Source: an uncultured Lachnospiraceae bacterium (lineage in GTDB: Bacteria > Bacillota > Clostridia > Lachnospirales > Lachnospiraceae). Taken from it: DNA of 5,366 nt. The position numbers and the translations under genes were made by a program. The DNA lies in assembly GCA_910586315.1 (NCBI GenBank), contig CAJUIP010000083.1, positions 1 through 5,366 on the forward strand, given 5' to 3'. The notes under the pieces are model-generated. The model was not told the origin of the DNA. It was given only the letters and a program-made list of their open reading frames with translations, and did not search any database. Below, one piece after another: positions 1 through 5,258 of this stretch; the first letter of the stretch is position 1, and each line of letters begins with the position of its first letter.

Positions 1-213
1 CGCCACGGTATCAGCAAACTCCGAATTGTAGCAAAAATAGGTTTCTGTCTCGTTATAGTCATAGCAAAGAGACAGCCAATCCCCATCTGATACTACTTCC
101 AGGCAGCCACAACGTCCTTCTCCGTCAGGGTCCAGATACAAAATGATTTCGATCCCTTCAGGTACCTCGTGTAATATCTTAGAGATCATGTCCGGCGTAA
201 TTTCATCTTTCAT
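1..213 (-). CDS. Small acidic protein, 5' part only, possible immunity protein
   Basis: The first 71 codons are visible and the frame is still open at the left edge, so the C-terminus is missing. I do not recognise the family. The visible part starts MKDEITPDMISKILHEV, is rich in Asp and Glu, and continues with a beta-like stretch (IEIILYLDPDGEGRCGCLEV) and a WLSLCYDYNETETYFCY segment. It has no signal peptide or membrane helix, so it is probably cytosolic. The start is uncertain: the ATG at 213 has only a weak upstream GGA, and an in-frame GTG at 225 preceded by GGACGG is an alternative. It begins about 24 bases after the stop of the neighbouring frameshifted gene, so it probably shares its transcript. 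Small size, acidity and a place downstream of a SUKH gene fit an immunity-gene cassette, but that role is inferred from context only. Confidence 0.6.
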   Translation of the reverse strand, partial: MKDEITPDMISKILHEVPEGIEIILYLDPDGEGRCGCLEVVSDGDWLSLCYDYNETETYFCYNSEFADTVA

Positions 214-237
214 GAATCCACGCACTGTCCGTCCAGG

Positions 238-851
238 TTACAGCCCACAGAATGACCAGCGCCCCTCCCGGCAGCACTGGGCGTTATCAATCATCCATTT
301 GCCGTCAATCAGACGCATTAAATAACGATAATAGAAAATTCCCTGCTCTGCATAAAGCCAAAATTTGCTTTTTGTGACCCGCTCACCAGCAACCAGATGA
401 TAATCCGTATAAGTCCCGCCTCTTCTCCAGGAAAGATGGATGGGACGCCAGCCAGGACGGGGAGTCCAGCTCACCTGTCTGGCAAACAGCGCATCAATAT
501 CCGCCTGGCTGCCGTAACCTTTTTGATCTGCCATCCGTTCCCATTGGTTCATGCCGTCAAAGAATTCCAGTAGCGCATGGATGGGAGCCTGCAGTTCAGG
601 ACTGTCCAGTGAGATTCTGTTTTTCATGATCTTGTAGGTACGGGCATCCTCATAAGCCTTGCGCTCCGCCTCTGTAAACAGCCCCGCCAGCCCTTCTTCA
701 TCCTGCATGTCGCCATCGCTGACCTGCAGCTTATCCCTCCAGGAAATTGCCAGCAGTCCCTCAGCGGCGCTTCCACCCGTTTCGTTCCATTGCAGAGGCA
801 GGCGCCGTCCTGATATTCCAGCATATAAGTATTTGGGGGAAATTCCAGCAT
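238..851 (-). pseudogene. Frameshifted gene for an unrecognised protein of about 204 residues
   Basis: Two overlapping frames join into one plausible protein. The first starts at the ATG at 851, behind a good AAGGAG site 9 bases upstream, and reads MLEFPPNTYMLEYQDGACL and on to about CNGTKRVEA. The second carries the rest, from about EGLLAISWRDKLQVSDGD near 760 to the TAA at 238-240. Joining them needs one extra base around 759-773, so the locus looks like a one-base deletion or a sequencing error. The second frame also has an ATG at 876, but its N-terminus there (MCMEGEKNHAGIS) looks like out-of-frame sequence and lacks a good ribosome binding site. The C-terminal part (FWLYAEQGIFYYRYLMRLID followed by GKWMIDN) alternates aromatic and hydrophobic residues and resembles the last strands of NTF2-like folds, a weak impression only. 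There is no signal peptide or membrane segment. Its position between a SUKH gene and another small acidic gene suggests an immunity-type protein (inference). Confidence 0.6.
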
Positions 852-943
852 GATTTTTCTCTCCTTCCATGCACATTTCCGGTATCTTCCGGAAATGCGT
901 CGTTTAAGCCACCTTCTTTTAGCTTTTTTGAAAATCGTCCCAT
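761..943 (-). CDS. Possible 60-residue ORF overlapping the next gene
   Basis: An ATG at 943, preceded by AAGGTGG about 8 bases upstream, opens a frame starting MGRFSKKLKEGGLNDAFPED. The first 30 or so codons look coding (basic amphipathic start, then an acidic patch). The remainder lies out of frame under the neighbouring gene that starts at 851, and looks like random translation (WNIRTAPASAMERNGWKRR). It could be a short real gene, a leader peptide coupled to the downstream start, or the 5' remnant of an older gene cut by a frameshift near the A5 run just before 851. I do not recognise it. The only other sequence here is the 57-base spacer after the SUKH stop. Confidence 0.25.
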   Translation of the reverse strand: MGRFSKKLKEGGLNDAFPEDTGNVHGRREKSCWNFPQILICWNIRTAPASAMERNGWKRR

Positions 944-1000
944 ATTGTTTTCCACCTTGAATCTGCAAACCGGAACGATTAACGCAGTCAATTCAAATTT

Positions 1001-1771
1001 TTATTTAGCCTGAATAATCTTTAAATATGCAGGACGGTTCTCTGCCTGCTCTCCATAGACATACAAGGTGTTTGTGTCTGTATCCAAACAAGTGTGGGCA
1101 AAGCGCCCACCGGGGAAGGGGTAAGGCTCACACAGACGCCGGAAGTCTACGCCGCCTGCGGATAGGACCTTTTGTATTTCGACAGGGTCCTCGATCTCGT
1201 CCGGCTGGGCCCTTGGCTCCAGATTTAGAAGCATGATGTCCAGGAGGAAGGACTGGATGGAATCGGAAAACGGAGCCCAGCTGTACACATCGTCTTGGTC
1301 GTTGTAATACACCGCCGGGTTGGGCTTGGTCAAATCCTCCGCTTTGATGCCTGCGTACCAGCAGCCCTGATTTTCGCACCAGAATAGCAAATAATTGCCG
1401 GTAACCTCGCCCCACCGCTCTCGCGGCAGGGCGCGCAGCTTTGCCAGCTCCTCATAGTCTTCTTCTCCCGGCTTGCTGAAAGTCTCCAGATCCTCATCAA
1501 TATGATCATAAGAGAAGGTCAGGCGCTTCTCAAAGAGCTTGGCCTTTATGTCCGGGACGAATATCTCATACAGCGCGCAGTTCAGGCTAGCCTTGCCGCA
1601 GGCGAGATAATATTCCCGCAGGGCGGCGGGAAGCCTGATGCCTGCCGCCGCCTCATAGGAGGATATCGTCTTCTCGGAAAATCCTCTTGCTTTCCCCTCT
1701 CCAAAGCCGAACAGCGGTTCCGCCCACCGAACCAGTTCGATGGGGGAAATCTGATACCGTTTCTCGCTCAT
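1001..1771 (-). CDS. SUKH (SMI1/KNR4) family immunity-like protein
   Basis: This 256-residue cytosolic protein belongs to the SUKH superfamily by its motifs. It has the LPAALREYYLACG segment (about 47-59), the core YLLFWCENQGCWYAGI (about 127-142), the NPAVYY segment near 151-156, Trp165, and a hydrophobic helix SIQSFLLDIMLL near 171-182. SUKH proteins are known mostly as immunity partners that bind and neutralise toxin nucleases and other effectors of polymorphic or contact-dependent systems. No cognate toxin is visible here, so the partner is unknown. Residues after about 190 form an extra C-terminal part (FAHTCLDTDTNTLYVYG) beyond the core. I chose the ATG at 1771, with AAGGGG 5 bases upstream, over the in-frame TTG at 1789. 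The gene follows the histidine kinase gene by about 130 bases that hold two candidate promoters and a regulator-type box, and it heads a row of immunity-like genes. Confidence 0.85.
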   Translation of the reverse strand: MSEKRYQISPIELVRWAEPLFGFGEGKARGFSEKTISSYEAAAGIRLPAALREYYLACGKASLNCALYEIFVPDIKAKLFEKRLTFSYDHIDEDLETFSKPGEEDYEELAKLRALPRERWGEVTGNYLLFWCENQGCWYAGIKAEDLTKPNPAVYYNDQDDVYSWAPFSDSIQSFLLDIMLLNLEPRAQPDEIEDPVEIQKVLSAGGVDFRRLCEPYPFPGGRFAHTCLDTDTNTLYVYGEQAENRPAYLKIIQAK

Positions 1772-1806
1772 TATAGCCCCTTCTTTCAATTTTTTTATAT
1801 TGTTGA

Positions 1807-1815
1807 ACTATAACA
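1807..1815 (-). promoter_or_regulatory. Extended -10 promoter for the SUKH gene
   Basis: On the minus strand the sequence reads TGT then TATAGT, matching an extended -10 (TGnTATAAT-like). It lies about 36 bases upstream of the ATG at 1771. No good -35 is present at 17 bases, as is common for extended -10 promoters. It could give basal expression of the immunity gene independent of the upstream box. Confidence 0.45.
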
Positions 1816-1843
1816 CAAATTCAAAATTGCCTGTGATGCCGCT

Positions 1844-1875
1844 ATCATAACAGCCAATTCTCACAGAAATGTCAC
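1844..1875 (-). promoter_or_regulatory. Response-regulator-type box and second SUKH promoter
   Basis: The minus strand carries an 11-bp-spaced direct repeat, GTGACATTTCT (1875-1865) then GTGAGAATTGG (1864-1854), with 7 of the first 9 positions shared. Its core also fits the inverted TNACA-N4-TGTNA pattern reported for BceR-type regulators (TGACA-TTTC-TGTGA). Four bases further is a -10, TATGAT (1849-1844), preceded by TGT. The box takes the place of a -35, the usual layout for activation by OmpR/PhoB-family regulators. It lies immediately after the histidine kinase stop and points at the SUKH gene, so that gene is the likely target. Binding by the neighbouring regulator is inference. Confidence 0.5.
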
Positions 1876-1899
1876 GGGCCGTAGTTTTTCTTGAAAATT

Positions 1900-2928
1900 T
1901 TATCCACGCGGCAGAAACACGGAAAATGTAGAGCCGCTGCCCAATGCCGAAGTCACCTTGATATATCCTCCCTGCATGGAAATGATCTCACGGGCAAGAT
2001 ACAACCCTATGCCGATGCCCTCAACATCATGTACTTCTTCCTCCCGATAGAAGCGTTTGAAGATCATCCCCTGCCTGCTCTCCGAAATTCCTTTGCCGCT
2101 GTCGGTTATGTCGATTTTCACATAGAACTCCCAGCTTTGAACGGAAACCTGAATATTGCCCCCTGCCGGGGTGTACTTCACCGCATTGTCCAGAATGTTG
2201 AACAGGGCTTCACCTGTCCACTTCCTGTCGTGGGCCAGAATGATATTTTCCGGACAATCTACGCTGACATGAATATGTTTCCTTTCCGCGTTCAGCAGAA
2301 TACCGCCCAGCGCTGCCGCCAGAGTGTCATAAAGCGGCTGTATCTTTCTGTCCAGTGAAATGACGCCGGTTTCTAGGCGGGATGTCTTGATCATGGCCTG
2401 CATAAGAAAGTCCAGCTTTTCGAGCTGGCCGCTGGATGCCTGCAAAAACTCTCTCTGCTTTTCCTCTGGCATAGACTGTTCCAGCAAGGTGGCGTTTACC
2501 ATTTTCAGATTGCTGATTGGCGTTTTTACCTGATGGGATATGTCAGAGATTAACTCCTGCAAATCAGTCCGCTCCTTCGCTATGCTCTTCTGATTTTCCC
2601 GCATAACTTCATATAGACGGGCAAGCCGGTGATTGATTTTATAAAACAGGTTTTCTTCCTCGCAGACCTGCGGCGCTGCCGCTCCATTCAACATATCGTC
2701 TATTGTTTGGCACAGGTTGTCCGAGAATAAAACCAGCTTCCGATGCAGAAATGCTACAAAAAGGGCTGCACAGGCGAACACCAGCAGGATAAACAGCAGA
2801 CCCAGCCACACGATTGTTGAATTTCTGGTAAAGAGAAAAGCCGCAGTAATGGCCGCAGCGGAGATAAAACCTAAAAAAGCTGCCCCTGCCGCACAGGCGT
2901 ACTTGATGGAAAGGTTTCTGTCATTCAC
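1900..2928 (-). CDS. Sensor histidine kinase, intramembrane-sensing type
   Basis: This 342-residue protein is a membrane histidine kinase. Two N-terminal helices (about 10-33 and 39-61) are separated by only about five residues, so there is no external sensor domain; this is the layout of intramembrane-sensing kinases such as BceS and LiaS. A linker leads to the DHp H-box SDISHQVKTP with phosphoacceptor His132. The ATPase domain shows the N-box NILDNAVKYTP, the DSGKGIS and GIGIGLYLAREI glycine boxes, and FKRFYR between them. All catalytic motifs look intact. The preferred start is the GTG at 2928, whose bases overlap the TGA of the response regulator gene (GTGA), with GGGGGG about 8 bases upstream; a GTG at 2949 would add seven residues inside the regulator gene. 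It should phosphorylate the adjacent regulator. BceS-type kinases usually depend on an ABC transporter for sensing, but none is encoded here. The signal is unknown; a cell-envelope peptide is the family-based guess. Confidence 0.9.
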   Translation of the reverse strand: MNDRNLSIKYACAAGAAFLGFISAAAITAAFLFTRNSTIVWLGLLFILLVFACAALFVAFLHRKLVLFSDNLCQTIDDMLNGAAAPQVCEEENLFYKINHRLARLYEVMRENQKSIAKERTDLQELISDISHQVKTPISNLKMVNATLLEQSMPEEKQREFLQASSGQLEKLDFLMQAMIKTSRLETGVISLDRKIQPLYDTLAAALGGILLNAERKHIHVSVDCPENIILAHDRKWTGEALFNILDNAVKYTPAGGNIQVSVQSWEFYVKIDITDSGKGISESRQGMIFKRFYREEEVHDVEGIGIGLYLAREIISMQGGYIKVTSALGSGSTFSVFLPRG

Positions 2929-3608
2929 TTCTTTATCCCCCCAACCCACATATAGCCCATGCCGTAGACAGTCTTGATATATTGCAGGCTGCCAGCTTCA
3001 ATTTTTCCCCGGATGCGGCTGACCGCAACGGTCAAGGCGTGTTCATCCACAAAGTTTTCGTCCGCGTCCCACAGCTTTTCAAGAAGCACCTGCCGGGTCA
3101 GAACGGTTTGCGGATTCCGCACCAGTACTTTGAGTAAACGGTATTCCATCGGAGTGAAGATAACCGGCTCCCCCGCAAGGGCAGCGGTCAATTCCGAAAA
3201 ATTGATGGACAATGTACCGTCTGTGTAGCAATCGCCGCCTGTCTGCTTCTGGATGCGGGCCAGCAGTGCTGAAACCTTCTTGCGAAATACGCTGATCGGA
3301 AACGGCTTTGTTACATAGTCATCTGCTCCCAACTCAAAGCCTTTCAGCTGGTCGCTCTCCATATCGTTTGCTGTCAGGAAAATCACGGCGGTATCCGGAC
3401 GGCGCTCTTTGATTTCTGCACAGAAGTCAAAGCCGTTTCCATCAGGCAGGTTGACATCCAGCACGATCAGATCATAGTCCTGCGCTTCGCAGAGGCTGAC
3501 CGCTTCTGATTTTGTCATGGCAGCGTCCACTGTGTAGCCAGCCGCCGAAAGATTGTAGCAAAGGGTGTTGTTTAAAAGGCGCTCATCCTCAACTACTAAA
3601 AGTCTCAT
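2925..3608 (-). CDS. OmpR/PhoB-family response regulator
   Basis: This 227-residue cytosolic transcription factor has a receiver domain (about 1-115) and a winged-helix DNA-binding domain (about 130-225). The receiver residues are intact: acidic pair Glu7-Asp8, phosphoacceptor Asp51 in VLDVNLPDGNG, Thr79, and Lys101 in DDYVTKPF. The output domain shows FTPMEYRLLKVLVRNPQTVL, the recognition-helix region DEHALTVAVSRIRGKIE, and the wing VYGMGYMWV. The start is the ATG at 3608 (MRLLVVEDE) with a GGAAGG/GGAAG site 7 bases upstream; an upstream in-frame start at 3650 would begin inside the palindromic element and is rejected. It overlaps the kinase gene by four bases, so the two are translated together. 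Close relatives by motif style are the BceR and VncR types, but I assign no gene name. It probably recognises the TGACATTT boxes at 1867-1874, 3807-3814 and perhaps 5230-5237, including its own promoter (inference). Confidence 0.93.
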   Translation of the reverse strand: MRLLVVEDERLLNNTLCYNLSAAGYTVDAAMTKSEAVSLCEAQDYDLIVLDVNLPDGNGFDFCAEIKERRPDTAVIFLTANDMESDQLKGFELGADDYVTKPFPISVFRKKVSALLARIQKQTGGDCYTDGTLSINFSELTAALAGEPVIFTPMEYRLLKVLVRNPQTVLTRQVLLEKLWDADENFVDEHALTVAVSRIRGKIEAGSLQYIKTVYGMGYMWVGGIKK

Positions 3609-3627
3609 GGTTTCACTTCCTTCCTTA

Positions 3628-3788
3628 GAACCTGTTTCGTATCTTCCCAAACGCCGTCTGGCGAGTCTTTTGCCGCCATACTTCGCTAAATTTTTTTGAA
3701 ATCCACAAAGGATTCCTGCAAAAATTTATCTTCGTCTGGCAACAAAATCCTTCGCCAGCCGACATTTTTCCAGATACAAAACAGGTTC
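3628..3788. mobile_element. MITE-like 161-bp palindromic element
   Basis: The ends are inverted repeats: GAACCTGTTTCGTATCT at the left and the complement of GAACCTGTTTTGTATCT at the right (16 of 17 match). The arms remain complementary inwards, with shared CTGGCGA, TTTTG, GCCA and TAAATTTTT blocks. They close on AATCC (3700-3704), loop ACAAA and GGATT (3710-3714), so almost the whole element can fold into one long hairpin. It is flanked by TTA at 3625-3627 and 3789-3791, consistent with a 3-bp target duplication. It has no coding capacity. These are the marks of a non-autonomous miniature inverted-repeat element. It lies directly upstream of the response regulator's ribosome binding site and downstream of its presumed promoter, so the hairpin would sit in the regulator mRNA leader. 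I cannot name the family or its parent transposase. Confidence 0.7.
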
Positions 3789-3793
3789 TTAAT

Positions 3794-3815
3794 CAGAATA
3801 CCACTAAAATGTCAC
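3794..3815 (-). promoter_or_regulatory. Probable autoregulatory promoter of the response regulator
   Basis: The minus strand reads GTGACATTTTA (3815-3805) then GTGGTATTCTG (3804-3794), an 11-bp-spaced direct repeat with 6 of the first 9 positions shared. Its first half matches the box upstream of the SUKH gene (12 of 15 bases over 3801-3815 versus 1861-1875). An extended -10 candidate, TGG then TATTCT (3803-3795), overlaps the second half. Removing the palindromic element and one TTA places this site about 20 bases from the regulator's ATG, joined directly to its GGAAGG ribosome site, which suggests the element landed in a short leader. Promoter assignment is moderate; autoregulation is inferred. 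Confidence 0.45.
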
Positions 3816-3858
3816 AAAAATATCATAAAATAGGATCGGGAATAAAATATTGAACATA

Positions 3859-4245
3859 TCACCTTTCATAGCCGTAGTTCAGCTCGTTTCGATAATCGCT
3901 TATATAGTGGGGGCAGACCCCGGTGATTTGATAACGCGCCTCCCCCCAGACAGCGGACGCGGATCTGATAATGGCAATCCCGGTCCAACTGTTCCAGAGT
4001 CTTGGCGATGCGTGAGGGGGAGGGGGCCGCAGCTGCTCTGGTCCGAAATGGGGTGTATGGAGCAGTTTGTAAAACGCTTTAATGTCCGTAAGCTGGAATT
4101 CTGTAATTTGATAGCTGGCGAAGATGGTAAGGATAAAACCGAGCTGGAGCTTGAGGGTACAGCCGCAGAGGACCCTTGGCGTCCGACTGCGGGTACTGGT
4201 GCAGAAATACTGTATCTCGGCTCGCTGTGTGTTTGACCAGTCCAT
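3859..4245 (-). CDS. Unrecognised 128-residue protein with an apparently misread centre
   Basis: The ATG at 4245 has an excellent GGAGG site 6 bases upstream, and the frame runs to the TGA at 3859-3861. I do not recognise the family. The first 70 residues look coding, including LGFILTIFASYQITEF and LTDIKAFYKLLHTPHFGPEQ, which could form helices of a helix-turn-helix-like domain. After that the frame gives improbable protein (RPPPPHASPRLWNSW). The -1 frame gives a much better one, IAKTLEQLDRDCHYQIRVRC, and the original frame again looks good at ARYQITGVCPHYISDYRNEL. Switches fall at a C5-T-C5 run (minus strand of 4014-4028) and a G6 run (3942-3947). One extra C and one fewer G would restore a smooth protein of the same length and stop. 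The two offsets cancel, so the ORF stays open. It starts 45 bases after the CPBP gene and is probably co-transcribed with it. No signal peptide is evident. Confidence 0.6.
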   Translation of the reverse strand: MDWSNTQRAEIQYFCTSTRSRTPRVLCGCTLKLQLGFILTIFASYQITEFQLTDIKAFYKLLHTPHFGPEQLRPPPPHASPRLWNSWTGIAIIRSASAVWGEARYQITGVCPHYISDYRNELNYGYER

Positions 4246-4290
4246 ACATTCCCTCCAACATAAAATTCCCAAATAAGCCGGAAGTAATAC

Positions 4291-5133
4291 TCACCGCTTT
4301 CTCCGCAGAATAACGGCGCCGCAGACAAATAAATACCCTATGATAGCAATTATTGAAGCTTCTACTCCAAATCCAGCTCCGGTTACCAACACATAATCTG
4401 AGGGGATGATAATTGAAAAAATAGGCTCTCCATAAATGCCCTGTGCAGTTGTGATATGTATCATGTCAGTCACAAAAACAAAATTCCATACTGCATGAAG
4501 CAAGCCGCTGTTGCTTATGGAGTTCCCCATATATGTGATAAGAGAAAACATGATGCCTACCAATGTTCCACTAATCACCAGCAACGAGATACCTGCAACG
4601 CTAAACGCATCCATCGAGGGAATATGCATCAAGCTGAACAAAAAGGACGGAAGCAAAACAGCAACAACTTTCCCCCACTTTAGTTCAAGCAATTTTAGAA
4701 TATATCCACGAAACAGCATCTCTTCTAAAACGCCTGCTTTCAAAGCTGCAATGGCGGAATAGATGACCGCTGCAATTATCTCTCCTGCATTTAAAGCTGT
4801 CATTGTCGAGTCGCCTATTATGAAATAGCAGATAACCACAAAAAACGGAAGGATAACGGCATATGAAAAGGCCCATTTTTTAATTGATAAGGTAATTCTA
4901 AAACTCTCCATTTTGAGGCGGAGAATCTTTATCGTGTATAGCCAAAATAATAAATAGGTAAATACGAAACACCCCAACGTCCGTAAAACAGAATATAGGC
5001 CCCGTATTGGCAATTCAACTATTGAGAAAAGCAAATCAAATACCAGGCTGTTAAGCAGATCACCTACAAGAAACAGTAAAACATAGGCAACAATATGCCC
5101 AATTATTTTCCCTTTTGAAAATTGCAGTTCCAT
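4291..5133 (-). CDS. CPBP (CAAX/Abi) family intramembrane protease homologue
   Basis: This 280-residue protein is very hydrophobic, with roughly seven or eight membrane segments, and carries the three CPBP motifs: EExxxR (Glu137, Glu138, Arg142 in LEEMLFRGY), FxxxH (Phe166, His170 in FSLMH) and HxxxN (His213, Asn217 in HAVWN). The catalytic glutamates and metal- or water-binding histidines are all present, so it should be active. The family includes the eukaryotic CAAX protease Rce1 and bacterial proteins linked to bacteriocin self-immunity or maturation and to regulator processing; the substrate here is unknown. The ATG at 5133 has GGAGG 7 bases upstream. The C-terminus is short and basic (RRKR). 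It is the first gene of a unit that likely includes the small gene at 4245-3859, driven by the promoter at 5183-5211. The regulator-like 8-mer upstream suggests control by the neighbouring two-component system. Confidence 0.9.
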   Translation of the reverse strand: MELQFSKGKIIGHIVAYVLLFLVGDLLNSLVFDLLFSIVELPIRGLYSVLRTLGCFVFTYLLFWLYTIKILRLKMESFRITLSIKKWAFSYAVILPFFVVICYFIIGDSTMTALNAGEIIAAVIYSAIAALKAGVLEEMLFRGYILKLLELKWGKVVAVLLPSFLFSLMHIPSMDAFSVAGISLLVISGTLVGIMFSLITYMGNSISNSGLLHAVWNFVFVTDMIHITTAQGIYGEPIFSIIIPSDYVLVTGAGFGVEASIIAIIGYLFVCGAVILRRKR

Positions 5134-5182
5134 CTGAGTTCCTCCACTCCATAAATAAAAATTATTAAATCGCTATGGGCAA

Positions 5183-5211
5183 AGTATACCACCGACGCAA
5201 GCGGCCTTCAA
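5183..5211 (-). promoter_or_regulatory. Sigma-A-type promoter for the CPBP gene
   Basis: On the minus strand, TTGAAG (5211-5206) and TATACT (5188-5183) are separated by exactly 17 bases, and TGG precedes the -10, giving an extended -10 as well. The start codon at 5133 lies about 50 bases downstream. This is the best promoter in the window. The spacer to the ATG holds only the A/T-rich leader and the GGAGG site. Confidence 0.7.
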
Positions 5212-5227
5212 CCTTGAATAAGAACCT

Positions 5228-5238
5228 ACAAATGTCAA
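5228..5238 (-). promoter_or_regulatory. Regulator-like half-site upstream of the CPBP promoter
   Basis: The minus strand reads TTGACATTTGT, containing the same TGACATTT as the boxes before the SUKH and response regulator genes. The next 11 bases (5227-5217) do not clearly repeat it, so this is at best a half-site, about 20 bases upstream of the -35. TTGACA by itself could be a -35, but no matching -10 lies 16-18 bases downstream. Confidence 0.35.
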
Positions 5239-5258
5239 GATCTGAAGTGTGGCGTGCT

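Noticed and set aside
1772..1789. TTG start adding six residues to the SUKH protein
   Set aside because: The ribosome site AAGGGG lies between this TTG and the ATG at 1771, so the ATG is preferred.
1891..2358. 155-codon plus-strand open frame
   Set aside because: It is antisense to the histidine kinase, which has every kinase motif; no ribosome site and no recognisable protein features.
3609..3650. N-terminal extension of the response regulator
   Set aside because: It would start inside the palindromic element; regulators of this family start at the MRLLVVEDE position, which has its own ribosome site.
3816..3858. A/T-rich stretch after the unknown gene as a terminator
   Set aside because: Only a weak AATAT/ATATT stem is possible, without a G+C-rich stem followed by a T-run; not enough to call a terminator.
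3850..4236. 128-codon plus-strand open frame
   Set aside because: It starts at a TTG without a ribosome site and is antisense to the minus-strand gene that has a strong GGAGG site and better protein character.
4079..4294. Minus-strand frame whose GTG overlaps the CPBP stop codon
   Set aside because: The overlap resembles coupling, but the translation looks random after a few residues and the ATG at 4245 in another frame has a far better ribosome site.
3900..4328. 142-codon minus-strand frame
   Set aside because: Serine/proline-rich out-of-frame translation spanning the CPBP 3' end and the next gene; no start signal.
5217..5227. AATAAGAACCT resembling the end of the palindromic element
   Set aside because: Only about nine bases match, the rest of the terminal repeat is absent and there is no partner end in the window.
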